Part shown: positions 41,985-50,040 of the stretch, in pieces
Numbering within the stretch: position 1 is the stretch's first letter
How the letters are laid out: every line of letters starts with the position of its first letter
From: PFL25 sp046260155
GTDB taxonomy: Bacteria; Chloroflexota; Anaerolineae; Anaerolineales; UBA4823
Assembly: GCA_046260155.1 (NCBI GenBank)
Contig: JBJYXV010000091.1
Location: 53,642-117,641 of the forward strand
DNA: 64,000 bases
Direction of reading: 5' to 3'
Program-made: the position numbers and the translations under genes
Notes under the pieces: generated by a model
What the model was told of the DNA's origin: nothing
Seen by the model: the letters and a program-made list of their open reading frames with translations, nothing else
The model's database searches: none

Positions 41985-43220
41985 TTAGTCTTGAAGAAGT
42001 TTTTTTTGGCGCAGTAAGATCGCACTCGCAATACCTGCACTTATAGCAAATAATGCTGCACAAATTAGAAACAAACCATTGATTGACAGCCACCCAAGGA
42101 GTGCATAGGCCATAACAGGCCCGAGAGCACTGCCAAGATCGCCTGCGGTATGAAGACTGCCAATTGCCTTCCCGCGTTGAGGTTGATCTACCAGATCACC
42201 TGTACGGGTTGTCATCAAGGATTGGATACTGCCTCCTGCAATTGAGCTGAAACAAATCCCTGTTAAGATCATCAGGGGATTATTAATGACCAGCAGCAGC
42301 ATGCCAATCGCACCGATCAACAGGGCACCCACGGTAATCCCCCAGCGATTATTAAACCTGTCTGATAGCATGCCAGAAAATGGTGCAGCAAACATGCCCA
42401 GGATCGTTCGTAATCCTAACAGGAATCCAGTTACAGTAGCCACCCCTATGACCAGGTCTGAAGCAGATAATTGTTCCTGGACTAATAATGCTAATGTAGC
42501 TGCCAGCACACCTGCTGTTATGAATCGATTAATGCCATTCACGCTTATCACAGCATAAAATTCTAACTTTGGGTGTAATTCATCCTGAACAATTTTAACA
42601 GGAGTAGCGTTGGGTAAATCGGGATTTGAGCGGGTCTCTGGCAGGAAGATATATGCGTAGAGAGCACCAAACGCTGTCACACCAGCACCGATCCACATGG
42701 TGCTGGTGTATCCCACCAGGTCAGTCAGCCAACCTCCCATCATTGCCCCCAGGGCTGCGCCCAGGAAAAACCAGGTCTGGTAATACCCGGTCCAGCGGCC
42801 GCGTTCCTGAGCCTGAGAAACATCCAGGATGATGGTCGCTCCACCAACCCATATGCCTGACCAGGCTAATCCCCAGAGCAATCTACCGGCTAATAGAGGC
42901 CAAAATCCGCTTGTGGCTGCATAGATAGCAGTGGAAATTGAGCCAATCATTATCGCAGGAATAAATAACCGGCGACGGGAGAAGCGATCGTAAGCAATCC
43001 CGGCCGGTCGATTCAGGAATAATCTGATCAGACGGTTGGCACTTAAGATCACACCCACTGCTGCCAGGGTGATACCTGCATCTGCCGTATGGGTAGGCAG
43101 GACAGCATAAAGGGTCGCATCACCGAATAATGACAGAGCGGTTCCCAAGCCAAGCGGCAGCAGTACTTTGGCTGGATCGATCCCTGTGCTCCGGTTTTCT
43201 TGATCGTCTGGATTTTTCAT
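41985..43220 (-). CDS. MFS transporter
   Basis: A 411-residue, 12-helix major facilitator permease. The loop 2-3 motif is seen as NRPAGIAYDRFSRRRL, near residue 69. Helices are visible throughout, with GLAWSGIWVGGATIILDVSQAQERGR in the sugar-efflux/drug-H+ antiporter style. No substrate can be assigned. It is convergent with the SNase gene and starts at ATG 43220 with only a weak ribosome-binding site. Confidence 0.85.
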   Translation of the reverse strand: MKNPDDQENRSTGIDPAKVLLPLGLGTALSLFGDATLYAVLPTHTADAGITLAAVGVILSANRLIRLFLNRPAGIAYDRFSRRRLFIPAIMIGSISTAIYAATSGFWPLLAGRLLWGLAWSGIWVGGATIILDVSQAQERGRWTGYYQTWFFLGAALGAMMGGWLTDLVGYTSTMWIGAGVTAFGALYAYIFLPETRSNPDLPNATPVKIVQDELHPKLEFYAVISVNGINRFITAGVLAATLALLVQEQLSASDLVIGVATVTGFLLGLRTILGMFAAPFSGMLSDRFNNRWGITVGALLIGAIGMLLLVINNPLMILTGICFSSIAGGSIQSLMTTRTGDLVDQPQRGKAIGSLHTAGDLGSALGPVMAYALLGWLSINGLFLICAALFAISAGIASAILLRQKKLLQD

Positions 43221-44093
43221 TGCTTGAGCAAGTGGTTTTCAAACAGCTGGCTCAATTCTAACACCTGATAAATACCGATAAAAATGATAGTTGGTTTACA
43301 CCCACCTGTCTCAGCCCTGAGAGATTTATCAATATTTGTTTAAATGATGGGAGGTGCTGAGCTTTCTACAAAATGCAGTAGACTATTCTCAGGATGCTGC
43401 CTGGAAAGCTTTTTATACGTTCGAGCAGGGTTGGGTTTCGAACCGGTCTAATGACCATTTTCGGATCCAACAATTCAAACAGGTCATCCCGGGGACAACG
43501 AATTTTACTTCCGGTATTATTTTGAATAATCACAAAGGCTGGGCTGGAGGTGTAGCTGCTGAAAGCCACTATCGATGGTGCACCTTGATTCCCATAAAGA
43601 GAATGAGCCCTAAATAAGTACAACTCACCTTTTTGGAACGTATCTGGGCGATTGAAGCTGTTAATAGAAACCATCAAGATACTTGCCAGCTGTGAATAGT
43701 TGTTTTTATTGTTTGCATCATGGTGTTTAGAATAAACGTTCTGCGATGGCGTGATCAATCCCATCCAGGGGTGAAGTGGGGTCGAAAAAAGGGGTATCCA
43801 ATTGGGTGATTTGAGGGGACTTGGTAATGCTGGCAATCCTGAAATTGTGAACTAAGCGCTTAAGTCCAAGGGATAAAAAAAAATTTACGTGGTATTAGTT
43901 CAACTTGCGGGATATATTTCTCAAGTTGGCAAAGATTTGCTATGCGGGGATGGTTGAAACGTACAATGAACAGAATAATAGGAGAAAAAGCTCCTTTTTC
44001 CTCAGCCCCGGAAAATCTTCCCCCGGCAGATCCTGAGCATAGATCTTGGAATGGGATGATTGGCCTGTGAGGATCAAACCACGAGTCACGGTA
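43221..44093. other. 870-bp gap, probable degraded sequence
   Basis: No intact gene is supported. Two stretches keep a coding-like codon pattern. One is on the plus strand, 43354-43617 (87 codons, FLQNAVDYSQDAAWKAF...). The other is on the minus strand, about 43735-43856, ending SITKSPQITQLDTPFFDP with a proper stop after AERLF. Neither has a start signal or a family I recognise. Confidence 0.4.
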
Positions 44094-45092
44094 TTAATCA
44101 ATATGTGATACTACACAGCGAAAACCGACTGCAAGATAATCCGCATCTGGTGGTACCAGGTAACGATAGGCACTGCGGCTGAAAGCTGGTGGGTATCCCC
44201 AACTTCCCCCGCGGAGTACGTATTGGCCAGTCGAATCAGGTTCTATTGTTTCATTTTTTAATGAGTATTCCCAAAAGGGTTTGGCGGTCCATTCCCAAAC
44301 ATTTCCCGTAAGGTCATATGCTCCGCACCAGCTGACTCCTTCCGGAAAACTGCCAACTGGTGACGGTTCTGAGTAACCGTCATTACATCGAGTATCTGGA
44401 TCGTAGAGATTGGCTCGCTCGCAATCAAACTCATCGCCCCAAGGAAAAGTCGAGGATTGGGGACCGCGAGCAGCAGCTTCCCATTCGGTTTCGGAAGGTA
44501 ATTTTCCACCAACCCAAGTGCAGTAATCAACCGCGTCCTGCCATGGGATTCCTGCTACCGGGTAGTCTTCCCGGTTGTAAGCCGGGTTGTTCGATAGACG
44601 GGATGGATTACAGAAATTCGATTCAACGCAGCGCTCGTATTGGCCATTGGTCACCTCGGTGCTATCAATCCAAAATCCATCCAAGGTAGCCAGGTATGGG
44701 GGGGACTCAATTTCGAACCAGTCAGGGTCACAGTCCTTCCATTGATTTGGGTACAGGTTGCACAAGGCAACAGCTTTCTCAACATCCTCCTGGCTGCTGC
44801 CAATTAGGAATGTCCCTGGAGGAACATAAACCATCACCATTTCATCTTTCTCTCGGACAATGGTATCTCCGAGGGAGTATATCCTGGTGGAATCGACCTG
44901 GTTTGAGGCAATAAGCGTTGGCTCAGGTGACACTTGCATGGAAGGATCAGCGATTACAGACATTGAAGGCAATGCTGTTTCCGAAGGTTTAGAAATTGAA
45001 CAGCCAATGATGAATACCAATAACCCGAACACAAGTAAACTCAATAGAAAATTTTTATGATTTGTATTCGAGCTCCCGTTAGAGACGATCAT
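44094..45092 (-). CDS. SUMF1/FGE-domain lipoprotein without the FGE cysteines
   Basis: A 332-residue lipoprotein from ATG 45092. A TTG at 45143 would add 17 residues. The signal (NFLLSLLVFGLLVFIIGC) ends at Cys31, followed by a Ser/Pro linker. The C-terminal 250 residues are a formylglycine-generating-enzyme-like domain: MVYVPPGTFLIGS, WIDSTEVTNGQYERC, VAGIPWQDAVDYCTWVGGKLP, ETEWEAAARGP, YDLTGNVWEWTA and YVLRGGSWG. The two Cys that true FGE uses in its RGGSxxC...RC region are replaced by Gly/Ser/Tyr, so sulfatase maturation is unlikely. It may be a binding or scaffold domain. Confidence 0.85.
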   Translation of the reverse strand: MIVSNGSSNTNHKNFLLSLLVFGLLVFIIGCSISKPSETALPSMSVIADPSMQVSPEPTLIASNQVDSTRIYSLGDTIVREKDEMVMVYVPPGTFLIGSSQEDVEKAVALCNLYPNQWKDCDPDWFEIESPPYLATLDGFWIDSTEVTNGQYERCVESNFCNPSRLSNNPAYNREDYPVAGIPWQDAVDYCTWVGGKLPSETEWEAAARGPQSSTFPWGDEFDCERANLYDPDTRCNDGYSEPSPVGSFPEGVSWCGAYDLTGNVWEWTAKPFWEYSLKNETIEPDSTGQYVLRGGSWGYPPAFSRSAYRYLVPPDADYLAVGFRCVVSHID

Positions 45093-45260
45093 AGGGATTT
45101 TACGTATGAGCAGAATGATGCGATCTATCAATGCAATATTCAAATTAATTCAATTTGAAATTTATGCAACAATGATCTTCAGAAGAATGGAAGGAAATTT
45201 TGTTATTAATGCTACCATTCCTGGTGTTTGATGGTTCAATGATCCATTTGAGACCTATAT

Positions 45261-45269
45261 TGCTATAAT
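45261..45269 (+). promoter_or_regulatory. Extended -10 promoter of the BtrH_N-like gene
   Basis: TGCTATAAT (TGn-TATAAT) at 45261-45269, 25 nt before the ATG. No strong -35 is seen. Confidence 0.55.
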
Positions 45270-45294
45270 AGGTCCTAATTTGGAGAATAAATTG

Positions 45295-46500
45295 ATGGTA
45301 ATTTTAAAAGACTATGATCAATTCCAGGGATTGCACTGGGAGACCGGTAGCTTAAGAAATTATCTGGCGTATAAAGGTGTCCGAGCTCCACATACCGGCC
45401 GACCGTACAGTGAAGCCATGCTGCTGGGCATCAGTGGGGGGATTGTAATGGGGTATTACACTTTCGATTACCAGGGATATGACCCGATGGTCCATATCTT
45501 GACCCGCAACACTTTCGCTCCCCTGGATACTATTTACAGGCGCCTTGACATCCCGACCAGGGTTCTCCAGACCTCCAGCCCAGAAATTGGCGAGAAGAAT
45601 TTATTGTCCGAATTGGAAAGCGGTTCTGCAGCGATCGTTTATGCGGATATGTACAGCCTGCCATACAACGGTTTGGAGATCGGCGAAGCAATGTGGGCAA
45701 TGCTGCCGATCCTGGTTTATGGCTTCGAAAGGGATGGGGATGCGGTTTATATCGCAGATCGTTCCAGGGTACCATTGTCGATCAAGATCGAGGAATTGGC
45801 TTCTGCACGAGGCCGTACCAAAAAGAATAAGTACCGTCTTCTATCCCATGGAGTTCCTGATCCAGATAACTTAATGGAAGCAGTGAGGGATGGACTGCGA
45901 GATTGTATTCGTTACTTCACCCAACCACCACCGAAAGGATCAAAAGAGAATTTTGGATTTTTGGCGTATAAGAAATGGGCAGATTTACTTTTAAAACCCA
46001 ACCTGCGTGGCAGTTGGGCTAAAGAGTTCCCCTCCGGGAGGAGAATGTATGCCGCATTAATATCCGCCTTCAACGATATCAGGATTTATGGGAAAGATGG
46101 AGGAGCAGACCGGGACCTCTATGCAGCATTCCTGGATGAGGCGAGCAGGGTGTTATCTAAACCAGGACTTCAGGATATCGCAGATCAAATCCGGGTAAGC
46201 GCCGTAGCCTGGAATGATTTAGCGGATTCACTGCTTCCTGAGAGTGTCGCTGTGTTCAAGGAAACCCGGCTATTGATGTTGAAAAAACATCGGCTATTCT
46301 TGGAAAAAGGCTCTGCTTCCCTGGAAGAGATGCTCGAAATTAATCACCGCCTATCAAAAATACAGGCATCGATCAGTGAAGCATCTCAAATCAGTGAACG
46401 GCAGGCAAAAGACATGCGTATCGAGATCGCAGACAGGGTCATGGAAATTCATGATATTGAATTTGCAGCGATTAAGAATTTAGAAAGTGTGATCAATTAA
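45295..46500 (+). CDS. BtrH_N / DUF4872 family protein with Trp at the expected Cys
   Basis: A 401-residue protein from ATG 45295, behind TTGGAG. The N-terminal 130 residues match BtrH_N, a papain-fold acyl- or peptidyl-transferase family named after butirosin BtrH: GLHWETGSLRNYLAYKG, YSEAMLLGISGGIVMGYY, IVYADMYSLPYNG and VYIADRS. The C-terminal DUF4872 region is helical and ends in a heptad-rich segment. In BtrH-type members I expect His-Cys at residues 14-15; here it is His-Trp. It may be a non-catalytic or altered member. An SDR gene follows in 39 nt. Confidence 0.8.
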   Translation: MVILKDYDQFQGLHWETGSLRNYLAYKGVRAPHTGRPYSEAMLLGISGGIVMGYYTFDYQGYDPMVHILTRNTFAPLDTIYRRLDIPTRVLQTSSPEIGEKNLLSELESGSAAIVYADMYSLPYNGLEIGEAMWAMLPILVYGFERDGDAVYIADRSRVPLSIKIEELASARGRTKKNKYRLLSHGVPDPDNLMEAVRDGLRDCIRYFTQPPPKGSKENFGFLAYKKWADLLLKPNLRGSWAKEFPSGRRMYAALISAFNDIRIYGKDGGADRDLYAAFLDEASRVLSKPGLQDIADQIRVSAVAWNDLADSLLPESVAVFKETRLLMLKKHRLFLEKGSASLEEMLEINHRLSKIQASISEASQISERQAKDMRIEIADRVMEIHDIEFAAIKNLESVIN

Positions 46501-46539
46501 CAATTCATTTGTATTGGGAGAAATTCTGGAAGGTGAAAA

Positions 46540-47247
46540 ATGAATTCGCACCGTAAGGTGGCTATTGTCAGCGGAGCCAATCGTGGTATCGGGTTTGAGA
46601 CTTGTCGCCAGCTAAGCCGCATGGGGATCATTACCTTGTTAACCAGCCGGGATATATCGAAAGGGGAGAATGCAGCCAGGACCTTGCAAGAGGAGGGTGG
46701 GCAGGTGCATTACCACCAATTGGATGTTGCTGATGTTGAGAGCATCTCCCGGTTGAAAGATTTTGTGGTGGAAAATTTCAAGCAATGTGACATTTTGGTT
46801 AATAATGCAGGTGTATTTCTGGATTCCGGGGTGAGTATTTTTAACTTGCCAGATTCAATATTAGAGGAGACATTGAAGATCAATTTCCTGGGTGCATTAA
46901 AGATGTGCCAGGAATTTCTGCCCATGATGCAAGCCGCCGGTTATGGACGTATCGTAAATGTCTCATCAGGAATGGGTTCACTGGCAGGCTTGGGTGGCCG
47001 ATCGGCTGCCTATAAATTATCCAAACTGATGTTGAATGGCATGACCCGTATTATGGCAGCTGAGATAAAGGATCGGGACATTAAAATCAATACCATGGCA
47101 CCAGGTTGGGTTCGAACGGATATGGGCGGTGTAAATGCACCCAGGAGCTTGCCCCAAGGAGCAGATACCATCATCTGGCTGGCTACCCTGCCACAAGATG
47201 GACCCTCAGGTGGTTTCTTTGAAGATCGTGCCCCTGCAGCCTGGTAG
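46540..47247 (+). CDS. Short-chain dehydrogenase/reductase
   Basis: A 235-residue classical SDR using NADPH or NADH. GANRGIGFE (residues 12-20), NNAGVFLDSG near 87, NVSSGMGSLAG with the catalytic Ser, and YKLSK (YxxxK) are all present. Strong similarity in layout to carbonyl-reductase-type SDRs, including PGWVRTDMGG and the late GGFFEDRAP. It follows the BtrH_N-like gene in the same direction, suggesting a two-gene operon. The substrate is unknown. Confidence 0.9.
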   Translation: MNSHRKVAIVSGANRGIGFETCRQLSRMGIITLLTSRDISKGENAARTLQEEGGQVHYHQLDVADVESISRLKDFVVENFKQCDILVNNAGVFLDSGVSIFNLPDSILEETLKINFLGALKMCQEFLPMMQAAGYGRIVNVSSGMGSLAGLGGRSAAYKLSKLMLNGMTRIMAAEIKDRDIKINTMAPGWVRTDMGGVNAPRSLPQGADTIIWLATLPQDGPSGGFFEDRAPAAW

Positions 47248-47447
47248 AATTCGGGAATGGCCATCTCACTTTACAGGAGATTTCATCTTATTTACTGAGC
47301 AAATGTATTCAATGCTTAGTTTAAGCATGTTGAGAACTGCGTTAACAATTACTGACTTATCGGCTGGTAAAATAAACTACTGTTTGTGATATTTCCTAGA
47401 GGAACTCGACGATACCTTCAACTTATAAAATTATTCTTTGAAATCAC

Positions 47448-47476
47448 TTGCCCAAATTTGATTTTTTCCCTATAAT
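47448..47476 (+). promoter_or_regulatory. Upstream promoter P1 of the aap transporter
   Basis: TTGCCC (47448-47453), a 17-bp spacer, and TATAAT (47471-47476). Confidence 0.6.
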
Positions 47477-47490
47477 TATCCAAATATGCT

Positions 47491-47552
47491 GATTCCTGAT
47501 TTGCAGAGAAATCGGCATAGTGAAGTTGTTCTTCCAGGAATCTCTTTTTTTT
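47491..47552 (+). terminator. Terminator-like structure inside the aapJ leader
   Basis: GATTCCTG (47491-47498) pairs with CAGGAATC (47535-47542) and is followed by eight T residues (47545-47552). A small inner hairpin GATTT/AAATC (47498-47513) can form inside it. It lies about 10-70 nt downstream of the expected start of P1, so it could be an attenuator, or it could terminate transcripts from the SDR gene. Confidence 0.6.
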
Positions 47553-47603
47553 ACCAATTGGTTTTTACCAAGCTAACCCAACTGAATATTGCGAGCTATA
47601 TAG

Positions 47604-47640
47604 AAAGGAGGTTGATTCCGACTTGATATATTTCTAATAC
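47604..47640 (+). promoter_or_regulatory. Orphan full-length Shine-Dalgarno and promoter P2 of aapJ
   Basis: AGAAAGGAGGTTGATTCC (47602-47619) matches the complement of the 16S rRNA 3' end almost completely, but no start of a sizeable frame follows. TTGATT (47612-47617), a 17-bp spacer, and TAATAC (47635-47640) form a second possible promoter over the same bases. The aapJ start has its own GGAGGAG. Confidence 0.45.
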
Positions 47641-47697
47641 ACCCATGCGTAATACCCATCAACAACAAAAATTCAATTTAGTTGGAGGAGAGAGAAA

Positions 47698-48771
47698 ATG
47701 TCCCGAAAAATAATCCTAATAACAACGATTTTGATTCTTATGTCGTTTATAGCTACCGCGTGTCAACCGAGCGAAGAGACACAAGCGCCTGAAGAAGGAG
47801 AAGTAGCGCTTCCAAGCGGTTATGGTGCGGTTGTAAATGCGATCAAAGAACGTGGGAAAGTGGTATGCGGCGGTCGTACCGACCTGGCAGGATTTGGTGA
47901 ATTGGATGAGAACGGTCGCAACGTAGGTTTCGATATCGATCTCTGCCGGGCGGTTGCAGCTGCATTGCTGGGTGATCCTGAAGCAGTTGAAGTTGTTCCC
48001 CTCAGTGCAGCTGAGCGAGGACCAGCATTACAAACTGGTGAGGTGGATATCCTTTCCCGCAACGCTACGTGGACCAGCACTCGCGATGCCCAATGGGGTA
48101 ATTTCACATCAGTCTGGTTCTACGATGGCCAGGGTTACATGGTTCCTGTCGCAAGCGGCATCACAGAGATCGAGCAGCTGGACGGGGCAACGATTTGTGT
48201 CACCAGCGGAACCACGACGGAATTAAACCTGGCAGATTCTTTCCGGCAACGTGGGCTAGAGTTCACACCGGTGACCTTTGAGGATACTGCTACTGTCTAC
48301 AGTACTTACGAAGAAGGCCGCTGCGATGCAACGACCAGTGACAAGTCACAGCTGGCTTCAGTCCGCCAGGGTTTTGCCAATCCGGATGATCACATGATCC
48401 TGGATATCACGATCTCGAAGGAGCCCCTTACACCAGCAGTACCATCCGGTGATGACCAATGGTTTGATATCGTCAAAGTGGTCATCTGGGGTTTAATCAA
48501 TGCCGAAGAGCTGGGTGTCACCCAGAGCAACGTTGAAGAAATGAAATCCAGCGAAAACGTTGAAGTCCGCCGCCTGTTAGGTGTCGAGGGTGAGTGGGGT
48601 CAGAGCGACCTCGGTTTGCCAGCAGATGCTGTAGCTAAAGCGGTAACAGCAGTTGGTAATTACGGAGAGATTTTCGAGCGTTATCTCGGTGCAGGTGGTC
48701 TTGACTTACCTCGTGGTCAAAACAACCTGTGGAGCAATGGCGGATTAATTTACGCCCCACCATTGCGATAA
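47698..48771 (+). CDS. aapJ: Amino-acid ABC transporter substrate-binding lipoprotein
   Basis: A 357-residue periplasmic-type binding protein of the general L-amino-acid (AapJ/BztA) family. It carries a lipobox ATAC with Cys22. Signature stretches are AIKERGKVVCGGRTDLAGFGELDENGR-type opening, GFDIDLCRAVAAALLGD, DILSRNATWTSTRDA and VTSGTTTELNLADSFR, and a late GLPADAVAKAVTAVGNYGEIFERYLG. It should deliver polar amino acids to AapQM. It is separated from aapQ by 67 nt with a strong hairpin. Confidence 0.93.
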   Translation: MSRKIILITTILILMSFIATACQPSEETQAPEEGEVALPSGYGAVVNAIKERGKVVCGGRTDLAGFGELDENGRNVGFDIDLCRAVAAALLGDPEAVEVVPLSAAERGPALQTGEVDILSRNATWTSTRDAQWGNFTSVWFYDGQGYMVPVASGITEIEQLDGATICVTSGTTTELNLADSFRQRGLEFTPVTFEDTATVYSTYEEGRCDATTSDKSQLASVRQGFANPDDHMILDITISKEPLTPAVPSGDDQWFDIVKVVIWGLINAEELGVTQSNVEEMKSSENVEVRRLLGVEGEWGQSDLGLPADAVAKAVTAVGNYGEIFERYLGAGGLDLPRGQNNLWSNGGLIYAPPLR

Positions 48772-48792
48772 TAAGAATTCACTAGTAATAAA

Positions 48793-48828
48793 TGAGGGAT
48801 ATGACTCTCAAAAAGGTCATATCCCTCA
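48793..48828 (+). other. 13-bp perfect hairpin between aapJ and aapQ
   Basis: TGAGGGATATGAC (48793-48805) pairs exactly with GTCATATCCCTCA (48816-48828) around a 10-nt loop. With no T run, it is the type of element that protects the upstream binding-protein mRNA and lowers permease output. Confidence 0.8.
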
Positions 48829-48838
48829 AGAATAATCA

Positions 48839-50038
48839 ATGCCACCTGAAAGCTCACCTGGTGATTTAGTTCAATTTCAAAGTCAAATTCCTTTTTGGCG
48901 GGATGAACGTGTGTTACGTATCGTGGCACAAATCGTTTCCGCGATCGTTGTGATAGGTTTGCTATATTGGGCTGTGATCAATGTTGTGGATGCAGCTGAG
49001 CAGCGAGGATTATCTTTAGGTTTTAATTTTCTTCAGGAATCTGCTGGTTTCCCGGTTGGCGAATCTGATTTACCATATGACCCCTCACGGTCATTTCTTT
49101 ATGCATTCCTGGTGGGGGTGCTCAATACACTCAAGGTTTCGATCGTAGGTATCTTTTTTGCCACAATATTAGGCACAATAATAGGAATAGCACGCTTATC
49201 GACCAACTGGCTTGTGAATCGGTTGGCGCTGGTTTATATCGAGTTTCACCGCAATATACCTTTGCTGGTACTGCTGCTCCTTTGGTACCGGGGAATCTTT
49301 ACCCGGATGCCTGATGTTCAGGACAGCATCACGCTGCCTGGACCAATTTATTTTAACCAACGTGGCTTATACATCCCCTGGCCTCTGATGAATCCCAACG
49401 GTTGGCTGTTTGTAATATCCATCATCTTGGGTGCGATTCTGGCGATCGTAGCCTGGGTGTACCTTCGTCGAAGGCAGGAGCGGACGGGCAAGAATACCTA
49501 CTTTGCATATGTTAGCTTCGGAATATTAATCTTTCTGCCGATTATTGGATATTTCATATCAGGTGGTGATCCATTAGACGCGAGCATTCCAAGTTTGAGT
49601 GGTTTTAATTTTAGCGGGGGCTATCATCTGACACCAGAATTTACAGCCTTGTTGGTAGGATTGGTAACCTATACTGCTGCATTTATCGCTGAAGTAGTGA
49701 GGGCTGGAATTCAGGCTGTCAATCGAGGGCAATTAGAAGCTGCTCGTGCAATCGGTCTTAGTTACTCCCAAATACTCAGCTTGGTGATCATCCCCCAGGC
49801 ATTACGCGTGATTATTCCACCTTTGATCAGCCAGTATCTTAACTTAACAAAGAACTCCAGCCTGGCTATTTTTATTGGATATCCGGAAATATTCTTCATT
49901 GGAAAGACTACAATCAATCAAGCTGGTAGAGCTGTACAGGTTTTTATTTTGATCATGGCTGTTTACCTGAGCATCAGCCTGGTAACCTCTTTCCTCTTGA
50001 ATGTCTATAATCGCAGAATTCAGCTGGTGGAGAGATAA
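48839..50038 (+). CDS. aapQ: Amino-acid ABC transporter permease, AapQ type
   Basis: A 399-residue inner-membrane permease. Eight or so membrane helices are seen, including a long N-terminal extension typical of AapQ/BztB. The EAA loop is present as GQLEAARAIGLSYSQILSLVIIPQALRVIIPPL, which contacts the ATPase. ATG 48839 lies 11 nt after the hairpin. It pairs with the next gene. Confidence 0.93.
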   Translation: MPPESSPGDLVQFQSQIPFWRDERVLRIVAQIVSAIVVIGLLYWAVINVVDAAEQRGLSLGFNFLQESAGFPVGESDLPYDPSRSFLYAFLVGVLNTLKVSIVGIFFATILGTIIGIARLSTNWLVNRLALVYIEFHRNIPLLVLLLLWYRGIFTRMPDVQDSITLPGPIYFNQRGLYIPWPLMNPNGWLFVISIILGAILAIVAWVYLRRRQERTGKNTYFAYVSFGILIFLPIIGYFISGGDPLDASIPSLSGFNFSGGYHLTPEFTALLVGLVTYTAAFIAEVVRAGIQAVNRGQLEAARAIGLSYSQILSLVIIPQALRVIIPPLISQYLNLTKNSSLAIFIGYPEIFFIGKTTINQAGRAVQVFILIMAVYLSISLVTSFLLNVYNRRIQLVER

Positions 50039-50040
50039 TT

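Noticed and set aside
43430..43455. GGTTCGAAACC-like word suggesting a tRNA T-arm
   Set aside because: No complementary five-base stem and no cloverleaf around it.
43366..43836. 156-codon minus-strand frame
   Set aside because: Amino-acid composition looks random and no start signal is seen; overlaps another frame on the plus strand.
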